From: JAETTH01 sp964455975
GTDB taxonomy: Bacteria > Bacillota > Clostridia > TANB77 > CAG-508
Assembly: GCA_964455975.1 (NCBI GenBank)
Contig: CAYVYP010000007.1
Coordinates: 1 to 35,918, forward strand
Reading direction: 5' to 3'
Length of the DNA: 35,918 bases
A program made the position numbers and the translations under genes. This document shows, piece after piece, positions 7,080 to 16,585 of the stretch. Position 1 is the stretch's first letter, and each line of letters starts with the position of its first letter. The notes under the pieces were generated by a model. It ran no database searches. It was not told the DNA's origin and was given only the letters and a program-made list of their open reading frames with translations.

Positions 7080-7327
7080 TTTATTCCAATCATTAATTCA
7101 TTTGTTTCTACTACAAATTTTTGATTTTTATAATTATATTTTTGACCTGTTCTATATACTATATATCCTAAATTATTTAATCTTATTGATATTAAATTCA
7201 GTGTTGCTAATAGTTCTTTTTCTGTTAAGTTTCTTTCTACTTTCATTTCATAAAATTTAAAAACAACTTTTTCTCTGTTTTCTTTTATTTTATTATCCAT
7301 CAACATTGTTATATCTTGTTTATTCAT
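7073..7327 (-). CDS. Small protein of unknown function
   Basis: 84 residues from the ATG at 7327, which has GAGGAAAAG upstream; a longer form from 7351 has no site. Not recognised. Charged and helical at the start (MDNKIKENREKVVFKFYEMK), then ERNLTEKELLATLNLISIRLNNLG, which could be a winged-helix-like or helix-turn-helix core, and a strand-rich end. No membrane segment. Convergent with the Spo0E-like gene. It may be a small regulator. Confidence 0.5.
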   Translation of the reverse strand: MNKQDITMLMDNKIKENREKVVFKFYEMKVERNLTEKELLATLNLISIRLNNLGYIVYRTGQKYNYKNQKFVVETNELMIGIKK

Positions 7328-7351
7328 TGCTCTTTTCCTCACTTCCAACAT

Positions 7352-7876
7352 TTTATCATATAATCTTTTAAAAATAAAGATTATAAAAATATTTTCTGAA
7401 ACCCAGAGAGAATAAGCTGAAATGTTAAGTGTATTATCCCTTTGTACCTAAAAAATAATACACTTATAAATGAAACCCTTCGGTCACTCGCCTCATTTAT
7501 AAGTAGTTTAGTATGTAGATTTAATATCTACTGCAGATGCTGTTTTTTATAACTTTGTGTATTCTTGCCCACACTTTTCACACCTGCATATCCTATTACA
7601 AGCTTTACCTCCTGAAACTCTTTTTTTATTGTGAGTCTATGTTACAAAATCTCACTTTCGCATATAATAAAAATAAACTGTTTTTATTACTACGGATTAA
7701 CTTTATAGCATCGGCTAATCAAACCTTTCACTTTTATCTCGTGTATATTTACTTAAAAGTATTTAAAATGCAATGTTTTCACTATAAATACATATGTATA
7801 TAGATATACACTTTACGAGTTTACGGCATCTCTCGTATTCATATAAAAGCACCTATATTATTATAGATGCTCTATT
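7352..7876. other. 525-base non-coding interval with inverted repeats
   Basis: No convincing gene on either strand. Two overlapping 12-bp inverted repeats: TAAGTGTATTAT with ATAATACACTTA around 7426-7464, and ACTTATAAATGA with TCATTTATAAGT around 7461-7503. A smaller palindrome GTAGAT/ATCTAC follows near 7517-7533. GC is locally higher in parts. It could be a structured RNA or terminator cluster; nothing allows a firm call. Confidence 0.4.
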
Positions 7877-8470
7877 TTATATTTCTTCTGATTCTTCATC
7901 TTCGTTTGTATTTATTCTTTTTACAAGTAATTCTTCAAGTTGTTTATAATTTTTAGGTGTTACATATACCTCATTATCTTTAATGTATTTATCAGTAAAT
8001 CCTGATTTTATTATACTTGCTTTTATCATATTTGAAATTTCACTTTTCTCCTCATCTTCCATTTGTTTTGTATTCAAATAATTATTTATTAAATTTCTTG
8101 TAGTTACATACGGATCATTTAACAAATAATTAATAATATAATAACCTGAAAATTCCTTTAAAATTTCATTTTTTAACCTCTTATTAATGTTATCCTCTTC
8201 ATAATAATACGGACAATAATCTGTATAAAAAATCATATTTACATTATTATCTTCATCTATCATAGCATCAGCAATTCTTTCATCTAAATATAATAATTCT
8301 AATATTTCATCTTTATATTTACTTAAATTAATCGTATCTCCATAATCAGTTAAATCTACTATATTACTAAATTCTGAACAATCCATTATTCCTTCTGTTA
8401 CAATCTTATTTTCATAGAATTGTAACATCTCATCTTTTGTCATTTTTACTAAATATTCTTTTTCTTCCAT
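7877..8470 (-). CDS. Element protein of unknown function with acidic tail
   Basis: 197 residues, soluble, very acidic (runs such as YYYEEDN, MEDEEKSE). I do not recognise the fold. It begins MEEKEYLVKMTKDEMLQFY and ends NTNEDEESEEI, one of several acidic C-termini on this element. It lies downstream of the adhesin gene on the same strand and is separated from it by a strong hairpin. A possible small leader frame (8430-8561, 43 residues, after GGAGG) overlaps its start; I do not call it as a gene. Confidence 0.6.
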   Translation of the reverse strand: MEEKEYLVKMTKDEMLQFYENKIVTEGIMDCSEFSNIVDLTDYGDTINLSKYKDEILELLYLDERIADAMIDEDNNVNMIFYTDYCPYYYEEDNINKRLKNEILKEFSGYYIINYLLNDPYVTTRNLINNYLNTKQMEDEEKSEISNMIKASIIKSGFTDKYIKDNEVYVTPKNYKQLEELLVKRINTNEDEESEEI

Positions 8471-8579
8471 TATTTACTCTTTCTTTTAATATATTACTTT
8501 TAATATATACCTTCCTATATCCTGTATTACCTTTCCTTATTATTTTCATCAATGTTGACATTTTGTACCTCCATAATTA

Positions 8580-8607
8580 GCAAAGAGAGCATTCCTGCTC
8601 TCTTTGC
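8580..8607 (-). terminator. Strong hairpin after the adhesin gene
   Basis: 11-bp perfect stem with a 6-base loop directly after the adhesin stop. No U-run follows on the minus strand, so it may be an mRNA-stabilising or partial terminator. Confidence 0.5.
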
Positions 8608-8612
8608 AACCA

Positions 8613-11600
8613 CTAACGCCCTGTTCTTGGTAATTTCTTTATAGTTATTTCTTTTTCATAAACTTTTGTAGTATGATTATCTTCATCCCATACAACTATT
8701 CCACTATTTTTGCCTTCAATTCTTGTTTTATTTGTAAATGTATCTTCCGCTTCTACACTAGAATTAACAGTTGTAAAAATATATGGTTTTATTACATTTT
8801 GGAATCCAACATCTACTGTACCAAATTCAACTTTAAAATCAGTAACATATTCATCTTCTGCCAATTCTAAATTTGTAAAATCAACATAGTTGTTAACTTG
8901 TGTACTCAAATTTCCTACCAATAATTTATAATCATTTTTATTTGTTTTATAATAAATATCATAATTTAAATCTTGATTATATGTACCTGTAACTAATCTT
9001 GTAATTCTCACATAATCTGTTGGTAATGTATCTGTCCAAGTAAAATTATTTAATGGAACATTACCTGTGTTTTTTAAATCAAATGTGTATTTTATTTCTT
9101 GATTTGCAGTTGTTTGAATTATTCCATCCTTTTCTATATCAACACTCGGATTTATTGATTCATCTGTTATATCTACACTTACAATCTGATTATTTTCTTT
9201 TATTTCTGCATCAAATCGATTATCATTTTTCAAATAATAAATATTTCCTGTTTCTTTTTCAATAATAAAATATTTTCCTTTTACTAATCTTTTCGTAATC
9301 GCTTTTCCATCTTCTCCTGTAATTAGACTATCAACTAACTCGTTTGTATCAGCATTGTATACTTCAAATATAAAATCTTTTAATGGTGTTCCTGCAGGTA
9401 GTCCTGAATATTGATTATCATCTTCACTTGTTTTTATAACTTCTATTTGTCCTTTAACTTTTTCATTAATAAACGTTATATCTGTTATTTGGTCTTGTGT
9501 TAATGTTACTGTTTGCGTTTCTTCATTTAGCACATAGTTCTCTAATGTTTTTGTTTCCTGCAATATGTATTGTTCATCTATTGGTAGTCTTTTTGAAACT
9601 GCCTCTCCATTACTATCCGTTACAAGTTTATCTACTATATTTCCTTTTGAATCCAAAACATTAAACTCAACATTTGGTATTTTTACTTCATTGTTATCAA
9701 AATCAATTTTTATAACTTTAATTTGACCTTTCTTTTTCTCATTTGTAAATGTTATATCTGTTATTTGGTCTTGTGTTAATATTACCGTTTGTGTTTCTTC
9801 ATTTAACACATAGTTATTTAATGTTTTTGTTTCTTGCAATGTATATCGTTGATCAATCGGTAATCTTTTTGAAACCGCTTCTCCATTTTCATCTGTCACA
9901 AGTTTATCTATAATATTTCCACTTTCATCTAAAACATTAAATTCAACATTTGGTAGTTTTACTTCATTATTATCAAGGTCAACTTTGATAACTTGAACTT
10001 GTCCCTTCTTTTTTTCATTTGTAAAAGTAAGATTTTTGATTTGATCTTGTTCTAATTTTATTGTTTGTGTTTTATTATTAAGAACATATCTCTCATCTGT
10101 TTCTACTTCTTGCAATGTTAAATTTTCATAATCTCTTATTGCATATCTAGATGTTAGAGCCTCACCTTTTGAATCAGTTATAATTGTTTCTAATATTCTA
10201 TTATTTTTATCAAGCACATTAAATTTTACACCTTCAAGTTTTACCTCATTATTATCTAAATCAACCTTTATAACTCGAATTTGTCCTTTCTTAAGTTCAT
10301 TGGTTATTGTATTTTCACTTGTTGTGTTCCATTCTACTTTTACATCTGTATCACTTGCAAGGTTATACCATTTATTTGTTTCTTTCTCTATTAATTTATA
10401 ATTACCTGTTCTAATATTCTCAATATATAATTCTCCGTTTACATTAGTTGTATATGTTCCTATAACTCTGTTAAATTCTTGTGAAAATAAATCAAATTTA
10501 ACATTTCCTAGACCAACTTTATTATTATCTTTGTCAACTTTATAAATTTTTAAATTACCTCTTTTGTGTTCATTAGTTATTACTATTTCACTTGTTTTGT
10601 TATATTCAACATTAACATTGAAATTCGTTTCATTTAAAATATAATTATCATCAGTTGAAATTTCTTTCAAAATATAGTTTCCTTGATATAAATTCGAAAA
10701 ACTTGTTTCTCCATTTTTATTAGTTGTTGCATTTGCAATTATTGTTCCATCTGCTTTTGATAATTGAAAGGTAACTCCTTCAATTGGTTTATTTGTTTCA
10801 GCATCATTTTTTACCATTTTTATTTTTCCTGTGTTTGTCACTATGTTTAAGTTTGCTCTGCCAACTGTATCTCCAAATGGATCATAAGTTATTAAATAAT
10901 TTTGTGTTCCGTGGTATAGTCGTTTCTCCATAAAAAACAGGATAGTTTTTACATTTTGCTCTAACATTTATTATGACATTTATATCGCTTGATAATTTAT
11001 TTTTTGGAATTTGCGCTTTAAATGTTTCATTTCCTGCAAATGTGTTTTTAGTATTACCATTTAAATCTGTTATTCTACTTCCATCAGGCAAACCTGCAGT
11101 AGAAATTATTGTATATTCTGATGTCTCAACAGGAGCATCAATTTTATAATTTTGTGAATAATATGCTCCATCCTCGTAAAAACCACCAACTTTGTTTACA
11201 CTAACATCTGCATTATTAGGTGTTTGACTGCCATATCTTCCTATATCAACTAATCTTGCAACTGCATTTTTTATTGCAACACCTCTCGCATCTCCTCCAT
11301 TGTAATAGCTGTCTACATCTGTACCATAAATAATAGAATAAATTGCTTGTTTTGTTGCTACAAATGCATCGTATTTATTTTCTACTCCCATTGTTCCAGG
11401 ACTTTGATATGGATATCCATTAATAACTGTTCTCCATATTCTTACATCATCCATTACTTGATTTATATTTACTAAATAACCATCACCACCAACTTGTCCT
11501 CCTACTCCGTGGTAATTCTCTATTTAAGCAATATGCAGGATATTCTCGTCCATTTTCATTATAATACACAAATGTAGTTATAATATAAGACCATACTCCT

Positions 11601-11761
11601 CTATTACTATCCCAAAATTGTAAATGATATCCACAATCTCCTCCACTTTGTAATTGTGCTGATGATATTTCTGTCTGAGCAAATACAACATTTGAGAATG
11701 TTGTAAATATTGTTAATAATAGCATTATAGTTGCTACACTCTTTTTTAATTTTAATTTCAT
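8613..11761 (-). CDS. Thioester-domain / Cna-B repeat surface adhesin, needs two +1 shifts at CGGA
   Basis: Read as one gene by skipping C at 11509 and C at 10911 (84 + 199 + 765 codons), giving 1048 residues. Order: signal peptide (ending FSNVVFA); thioester domain with cysteine in YCLNRELP and glutamine in TKQAIYS; about six SpaA/Cna-B repeats, each starting near G.[IV].VIK.D.DN; a DUF11-like domain (INPSVDIEKDG, TWTDTLP); and a C-terminal LPRTGR. Two adjacent repeats are nearly identical at DNA level (about 9470-9990). Thioester adhesins bond covalently to host or partner surfaces. Both shifts fall at CCA CGG A, and the first lies inside the thioester core (ELP|GVGGQ). There is no membrane anchor after LPRTG. 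A sortase gene is upstream. Confidence 0.88.
10908..10911 (-). other. CGGA recoding site 2 of the adhesin
   Basis: Minus strand ACT ATA CCA C GGA ACA CAA. Frame 0 runs into TGA at 10882; skipping C10911 continues as TIPGTQNYLITYDPFG into the Cna-B repeats. Confidence 0.9.
11506..11509 (-). other. CGGA recoding site 1 of the adhesin
   Basis: Minus strand GAA TTA CCA C GGA GTA GGA. Frame 0 ends at TGA (11483); skipping C11509 gives ELPGVGGQVGGDGY, continuing the thioester domain. Confidence 0.9.
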
Positions 11762-11781
11762 AAATTTTCTCTTCCTCCATT

Positions 11782-11806
11782 AAAAAAAGACACCTATGTG
11801 CCTTTT
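11782..11806 (-). terminator. Terminator ahead of the adhesin gene
   Basis: Minus strand AAGGCAC/GTGTCTT stem (one G-T pair), 4-base loop, then five further T. It lies between the 11822 stop and the adhesin ribosome site, so it ends the upstream unit or attenuates adhesin expression. Confidence 0.7.
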
Positions 11807-11821
11807 GAATTATTTTATTTT

Positions 11822-12574
11822 TTATAATATATAACATTCTGTCATTATAAGATTTCCATTTGAATAATAATCTTCTGCATATATTTTTATTGTTCCAAAT
11901 GAATATCTTATATTATTTATAACCCTATTCTCTGTAAAAGTAAATTGATTAGTTCTTTCTTTTATTGAACTATCAACTACAATATTATAACCATAAGCTT
12001 TCATATCTTCTGTTTCATTATTTTTTATTACTTGTTTTATCTTTTCTATCATTGTATCGTTTCTAATATACTTTTCTTCCTTTATATTTTCAGCTTTCGT
12101 ACTTTCTTGTGTTGGAACAGAAGTTGGCGTTTGTGTTGTTGTTTGCGTAGGTGTTGTCTGTTGTACAGGAGTTTCTTGAGTATTATCTTCTTGAATTATT
12201 GGTTGAGTTGTTGTAGCAGAACTACTAGATTCTTCCCTTTTAATTTGTGTACTTTCTTGTTTACTCGTTTCTTGGCTTTTAGTATTTGAAGTTGTTTGAT
12301 CATTTAAATTAGATTCATCTAATTGTGCAATATCACTTTCATTATTTGTATCAACTACTTCTGTAATTGCATTTTCAACAATATTTTCATCTTTAATTGA
12401 TACTGAAGAAACTTCTTGTACTTGATTTGCAGTCAGATTATTCGCTTTTTGCTCTTTTGCTTTATTAGTTCTAACCACAACAGTAATAATTGTTACAACA
12501 ACAATAAACAAAATTATTAAAATATAAATTTTTCCCATAACATCTGTATGTAAGAATTTTTTTAATAACCACAT
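11822..12574 (-). CDS. Membrane-anchored Ser/Thr/Gln-rich surface protein
   Basis: 250 residues from the ATG at 12574 (AAGGGTG upstream; the longer frame from 12649 overlaps the sortase gene and has no site). Order: short cytoplasmic start, one membrane helix (IYILIILFIVVVTIITVVV), a long low-complexity wall-spanning stalk rich in S, T, Q, E (about residues 50-180, with PTQTTTQTPT), and a small folded C-terminal domain (YGYNIVVDSSIKERTNQF ... RYSFGTIKIYAEDYY). The fold of that domain is unknown to me. The layout is of a wall-crossing membrane protein, as seen among accessory components of Gram-positive conjugation machines. Confidence 0.7.
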   Translation of the reverse strand: MWLLKKFLHTDVMGKIYILIILFIVVVTIITVVVRTNKAKEQKANNLTANQVQEVSSVSIKDENIVENAITEVVDTNNESDIAQLDESNLNDQTTSNTKSQETSKQESTQIKREESSSSATTTQPIIQEDNTQETPVQQTTPTQTTTQTPTSVPTQESTKAENIKEEKYIRNDTMIEKIKQVIKNNETEDMKAYGYNIVVDSSIKERTNQFTFTENRVINNIRYSFGTIKIYAEDYYSNGNLIMTECYIL

Positions 12575-12641
12575 ATTAATCACACCCTTTTTGTTATATT
12601 GTAACTCTGTTTCCACTCTTTCACAAGTCTTTTGTGGATTA

Positions 12642-13205
12642 TTATTCAATTATTTGCGTTGCTTGGACACATAATCTTTGATTTTTTTTATTTGCAATGC
12701 AAGTTATCAATGTTATTTTATTATCTGTGCTACTATCTAACATACTCCAATCTGTTTCAAATATAGTTTTTATACTATCTACTTTATAAATTCTAGTAAA
12801 GAAATTTGTTTTATATGTTATTATATCTCCAATTTCTAATTCATTTATTTTTGCAAAATACGAATATTTATTGCCTCTATTGTGTGCTGCAAGACATACA
12901 TTTCCATCATAAACTGAAGTGTCTTCAATATGACCTATATATTCTTTTAATACATCGTTTGAACTACCTTCTTTAATAGTAGCATTTAGTCCTATTTTTT
13001 CAATAGTTAATATTCCTAAAATATCATCTGCCAATAGGTCTTCTTCCTTATCATAAGTTATATTTGCAAATTCTTTGTCTGTTGTAATATTATTAGGATT
13101 TTCTAATGTATTACTATAATTATTAAAATAATATACAATTCCACATATTACTGATATTAATATTACAAATAATATAACAATAATAGATATTTTTATTTTT
13201 TTCAC
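12642..13205 (-). CDS. Sortase (class B/D-like transpeptidase)
   Basis: 187 residues from the GTG at 13205, which has GGAGG eight bases upstream; the ATG at 13235 is before that site and overlaps the previous gene. One N-terminal membrane helix, then the sortase barrel: ILGILTIEKIGL, catalytic histidine in LAAHNRG (about residue 108), catalytic cysteine in ITLITC (about 169) and arginine in NQRLCVQA (about 177). The triad is complete. It would act on LPXTG-type substrates; the adhesin two genes downstream ends in LPRTGR. It lies in the surface-protein part of the element. Confidence 0.92.
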   Translation of the reverse strand: MKKIKISIIVILFVILISVICGIVYYFNNYSNTLENPNNITTDKEFANITYDKEEDLLADDILGILTIEKIGLNATIKEGSSNDVLKEYIGHIEDTSVYDGNVCLAAHNRGNKYSYFAKINELEIGDIITYKTNFFTRIYKVDSIKTIFETDWSMLDSSTDNKITLITCIANKKNQRLCVQATQIIE

Positions 13206-13218
13206 TATACTACCTCCA

Positions 13219-14259
13219 TTACATAAATATTTCATTTACTTTATTTTTTATTGTATAATTAAATTCTTTATCAAAGTATTTTATTTTTACACTCTTACCT
13301 TTTAACTTTTTATATATTCCACTATTTAGTTCTAATTTATATTTATTACTATTAATTCTGTTCATTGGAGTAATATTTATTATTGGTTCTTTTTCATTAA
13401 TATGAATTTTCTTTATAAGCTTTAATTCATTTGAATTTGTATAATTGTATAATTTGGCATTTTTACTTTTTAAAATTATCAATCCACTAAAAAAGACAAT
13501 AGCTGATGTTGTTGCTATTGCAGGTACAACATAGTTATTATCTTTTTCTATTGGTTGTTGTTTATAGATAGCTGTTATTGTAATTGTATCAACCTCTTGT
13601 TTAGTTATTTTTCCTGTGTATCTTATATTTGCTTTGTAATTTTTAACAACTATCCTTGTATTAATCCCTTCATAGTACATCATTCCATTATAAGTTGTAG
13701 GTACATTGTTTTCTCCTATTTGTTCTTGTGTGTTGATTTCCCAAGTTGGATTTATTAGATAATATATAATACCATTTTCTTTTATCTCTTTTGGTATATC
13801 ATTTAATTCGTTGCTATTAACATTGTTATATGTTTTTTGTAAGTAAACTTTGTATTCCTCACTATATGTCTCATTTGGTGTTATCTCTAATGAATCCTCA
13901 TCAATACTTAATGTTCCTACATATTCATCTTCATTTATTTCCTTTGTTTTATTGAATTTATTTAAAACATAACTTCTGTTTTTATTACTTACAATTAAAT
14001 TATCCTCAGTGCTTTTTTCAATTACTAATTCTTTCATATTCTCTTGTTCTTTAGTATCTTCCAGTTTATATGTATCATTTCCAATTTGTATTTCTTTTTC
14101 TAGTGCTTGTACATACTCTTCTACTTTATTCGCTTTTATTACTTCTTGTTTTAAATAATTTTCATTATTCTTTGTATCATCTGCATTTACAAAATTGCAA
14201 CTTGATATTACACACAAAGCTATTAGCATTGTGATACTTATTATTTTAATTTTATTCAA
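13219..14259 (-). CDS. Secreted/membrane protein of unknown function
   Basis: 346 residues from the TTG at 14259. AGGAGG lies eight bases upstream, within the acidic tail of the preceding gene, and the two genes overlap by 8 bases; the in-frame ATGs at 14283 and 14277 sit before that site. There is a signal sequence (IISITMLIALCVISSCNFVNA), then about 225 extracellular residues with strand-rich segments (EYVGTLSIDEDSLEITPNETY, YYLINPTWEINTQ), a membrane helix (VVPAIATTSAIVFFSGLIIL) and a basic cytoplasmic end. Not recognised. Genes of this layout accompany conjugation modules in related elements; that is inference. Confidence 0.65.
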   Translation of the reverse strand: MNKIKIISITMLIALCVISSCNFVNADDTKNNENYLKQEVIKANKVEEYVQALEKEIQIGNDTYKLEDTKEQENMKELVIEKSTEDNLIVSNKNRSYVLNKFNKTKEINEDEYVGTLSIDEDSLEITPNETYSEEYKVYLQKTYNNVNSNELNDIPKEIKENGIIYYLINPTWEINTQEQIGENNVPTTYNGMMYYEGINTRIVVKNYKANIRYTGKITKQEVDTITITAIYKQQPIEKDNNYVVPAIATTSAIVFFSGLIILKSKNAKLYNYTNSNELKLIKKIHINEKEPIINITPMNRINSNKYKLELNSGIYKKLKGKSVKIKYFDKEFNYTIKNKVNEIFM

Positions 14260-14647
14260 ATTCTTCTTCCTCCTCATCTTCAAACTCTTTATTTAATTTG
14301 TCTCTAATATCTTTTACAAACTCAAACTGTTCCATTAATGCAGGATCTTTCGATTTTTTTCTAAAATCTATGTCTCCATTTTCTTCTCCTAATCTACAAA
14401 AAACATATCCATCTTTAATTTTTGCCAAACTCTTTTCAAGTTCTTGTATATCTTTATATTCTTTATAATATTTAATTGAATCCCAACTTATCAAGACATA
14501 ATCTTTATCAAATTTCTTATAATTTGTAATTTCTGCAATATCCATAAGTTCGCCATCTTCAAATTTTTCTTGTCCTGCTTTGATTTTTTCAAATCCTTTT
14601 TGTGTTGTTGCTATTTGCACATAACTGTAATATCCCATATATATCAT
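14252..14647 (-). CDS. Small element protein with EEEEEFE tail
   Basis: 131 residues, starting at ATG 14647 just after AGGAAAG (a second ATG, 14638, is possible). Soluble. The opening MGYYSYVQIATTQKGFEKIKAG resembles the opening of the protein at 23799-24215 (MGYQETFLIAKSNKDTKKLFKAM), so the two may share a fold. Middle: YKKFDKDYVLISWDSIKYY. It ends EDEEEEEFE; the bases coding this tail also carry the AGGAGG that serves the next gene. Function unknown. Confidence 0.6.
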   Translation of the reverse strand: MIYMGYYSYVQIATTQKGFEKIKAGQEKFEDGELMDIAEITNYKKFDKDYVLISWDSIKYYKEYKDIQELEKSLAKIKDGYVFCRLGEENGDIDFRKKSKDPALMEQFEFVKDIRDKLNKEFEDEEEEEFE

Positions 14648-14653
14648 TCTTTC

Positions 14654-15346
14654 CTATTTCAAACCTAATATTTGAAATACACTATTTCGTAGCTCTTGAT
14701 TTAGTAGTACTGTTAAGGCTATTGATGTTAAAACAAATATCAAAACATAAGATATAAATTTCACAAATCTAGTTATTGCCTCAAGTAAAATTTCTAAAAC
14801 ATAAGCTTTCGAAACATTATTTAAATTATTATCTTTTTTTATTTTTTCCTTTTTATCCTTTTTAGGAAACCTTATCTTAATATTCTTTATTGCTTTACTT
14901 ACTTTTGTTTCTTTTTCTATTTTTGCAATTTGTTTTTCAAATCTTTTAGAATCTTTCTTTTGTAATCCATTTAATATACATTTTTTTAATTCATTTTTTA
15001 TTTGTATATCATCAGTTGAATTTATAATATTATAAATCTGAATTTCATATAAAGTTGTTAAAACTATATCTTGATCATCATATCCTGATGCAATAACTAT
15101 AATTTTTGCATTTTTATACAATTTACTAAATTGTATTATACTTTCAACTATTTGTTCTTTTGTATCAGTTAAAGAAGTTAAATCAATAATAAAATATTTT
15201 ATTAAATTAAAATTTAACTTTGATTCTTTTATGTAGTTATTAATGCTAACTTCATTTTCTTGTTTTCCTAGTATTAATATATTTAGTTCTTTACATACAT
15301 TTTGAATAATAGTAGAAATATTTGATGTTGCAATATAATTTAGCAT
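14654..15346 (-). CDS. Receiver-like protein with C-terminal membrane helix
   Basis: 230 residues from the ATG at 15346 (GGAG 11 bases upstream); the frame extends to 15373 but that part overlaps the previous gene. The N-terminal 120 residues alternate strands and helices like a response-regulator or P-loop-less Rossmann domain: LNILILGKQ, LIKYFIIDLTSLTD, AKIIVIASGYDDQDIV, YEIQIYNIINSTDD. Then a strongly basic linker (FEKQIAKIEKETKVSKAIK, FPKKDKKEKIKK) and a membrane helix (FVKFISYVLIFVLTSIALTVLL). Similar layouts occur near Gram-positive secretion ATPases. No catalytic motif is evident. Confidence 0.6.
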   Translation of the reverse strand: MLNYIATSNISTIIQNVCKELNILILGKQENEVSINNYIKESKLNFNLIKYFIIDLTSLTDTKEQIVESIIQFSKLYKNAKIIVIASGYDDQDIVLTTLYEIQIYNIINSTDDIQIKNELKKCILNGLQKKDSKRFEKQIAKIEKETKVSKAIKNIKIRFPKKDKKEKIKKDNNLNNVSKAYVLEILLEAITRFVKFISYVLIFVLTSIALTVLLNQELRNSVFQILGLK

Positions 15347-15360
15347 ATAACTCACTCTCC

Positions 15361-15561
15361 TTAATCTAGCCACTCCTCTTCGTATGGCACATTATAAATT
15401 ACATTGTTTGACTGTAATTTTGTAACATTATTTATATTGGATTCTACCTCCTGTTTTCCAATTTTCCAAAAGGTATTGTTACAAATTATTAATATAACTA
15501 ATGCTATTAAAATAGCTACATAAAATACTAATTCTTTTAATGGACTTTTATTATTCTCCAT
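15361..15561 (-). CDS. Small single-pass membrane protein
   Basis: 66 residues from the ATG at 15561, placed six bases after GGAGG; the open frame extends upstream but only within the neighbouring gene. One membrane helix (LVFYVAILIALVILIICN) near the start and an outward domain of about 40 residues ending VPYEEEWLD. It overlaps the end of the preceding gene by 11 bases and sits 14 bases before the next start. It resembles small pseudopilin-sized components but has no recognisable signature. Confidence 0.6.
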   Translation of the reverse strand: MENNKSPLKELVFYVAILIALVILIICNNTFWKIGKQEVESNINNVTKLQSNNVIYNVPYEEEWLD

Positions 15562-16012
15562 ATTCATCCTCCAAATCTTTGTCATTTGGCTCATAATACT
15601 GCCTAAAGAATTTGTCGAATTGAATTGTTTTGCCTTCTTCTTCTCCAAATTCTTCTAATTCCATTTTCATAAATATTTCATTATCAAATATTTTTACTTC
15701 TCGTGGTTTTATTTTCATTGTTTGTAATTTTACTAATCTGTCAATTATTTCTTCTCTTAACTTTGGCTTTACCTTATCTATAAACCAACCAAATGTTATT
15801 AATATTGGTTTTGAATTAGTGTTTGGTACATATATCCACATATCAACTCTTTGTTTACATCTTATAGTTTCTAATACAATAAAATCAGCTATATCATCTT
15901 TTTGTATTTCATAACTATCACCATTAGATGTTTCAACAAAATAAAATCCTTTATTTTTTACTATATCAGCCATTTCTTCTCTTGTATATTTTTTATAATA
16001 TTCTTTTTTCAT
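15551..16012 (-). CDS. Element protein of unknown function
   Basis: 153 residues, soluble, directly after the M23 peptidase gene with no gap (stop at 16013, start at 16012). The first half has a helix MKKEYYKKYTREEMADIVKN then strands; a hydrophobic core ADFIVLETIRCKQRVDMWIYV and KPILITFGWFID suggests a compact alpha/beta fold. The second half is EKLREEII-like helix plus EVKIFDNEIFMKMELEEF. The tail is acidic (DKDLEDEYGE). I do not recognise it. Its place inside the secretion operon suggests a conjugation role. Confidence 0.6.
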   Translation of the reverse strand: MKKEYYKKYTREEMADIVKNKGFYFVETSNGDSYEIQKDDIADFIVLETIRCKQRVDMWIYVPNTNSKPILITFGWFIDKVKPKLREEIIDRLVKLQTMKIKPREVKIFDNEIFMKMELEEFGEEEGKTIQFDKFFRQYYEPNDKDLEDEYGE

Positions 16013-16585
16013 CTAAACCTCTCTTTCATTAAATAAGTATGGTGCTGGGTCAACTTTTGTTTTATCTGCAAGTCTTATTTCAAAATGCAAATGATCTCCT
16101 GTTGAATTCCCTGTACTTCCTTGTATTCCAACAACTTGTCCTAAAATTACTTGTTGCCCTTTAGTAACTTTTAATGAATTATCTTGCATATGCCCATAAA
16201 AGCTATAAAAAGTAGTTCCACTTTCATCTATGTGTTTTACCTCAACACAATTACCATATCCATTTTGCCATCCTGCCCAAGTTACCTCGCCTTCTTTTAC
16301 ACAAACAATATTACTATTTTTTGTACCTACTAAATCTATTCCTGTGTGATTAGAATGCACAACACCACTTGCTTCTCTATAACCAAATTTGCTTGTTACT
16401 TTTATAAAATTCTCAACAGGTATTGGAAATTTTCCATTGTAAATTAAATTATCTGATATTTGATTTTCTACAACTTGATTTGTTGTAGTATTTTTATTAT
16501 TAGATGATATTGAGTTATCCATATAGTAACAAGCAAGTATCAGCACTAAACTTATACTTGCTATTACTATTGCTATTTTTTTCAT
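16013..16585 (-). CDS. M23-family peptidoglycan endopeptidase
   Basis: 190 residues. A membrane anchor or signal helix (IAIVIASISLVLILACYY) is followed by a LytM/M23 zinc peptidase domain: SKFGYREASGVVHSNHTGIDL supplies H80 and D84, FYGHM H132, and DHLHFEI H165 and H167, so the zinc and catalytic set is complete. It cuts peptide cross-links of the wall. On a conjugative element it would open a path for the secretion channel, the task of CwlT-type hydrolases in other elements. The start ATG overlaps the VirB4 stop by one base, so the two are translationally coupled. Confidence 0.92.
   Translation of the reverse strand: MKKIAIVIASISLVLILACYYMDNSISSNNKNTTTNQVVENQISDNLIYNGKFPIPVENFIKVTSKFGYREASGVVHSNHTGIDLVGTKNSNIVCVKEGEVTWAGWQNGYGNCVEVKHIDESGTTFYSFYGHMQDNSLKVTKGQQVILGQVVGIQGSTGNSTGDHLHFEIRLADKTKVDPAPYLFNEREV

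Noticed and set aside
7352..7876. T-box or other known riboswitch
   Set aside because: No T-box sequence or other conserved core; only inverted repeats are seen.
8430..8561. 43-codon frame with GGAGG before the 7877-8470 gene
   Set aside because: It overlaps the next gene by 41 bases and has no recognisable feature; could be a leader peptide but not supported enough to call.
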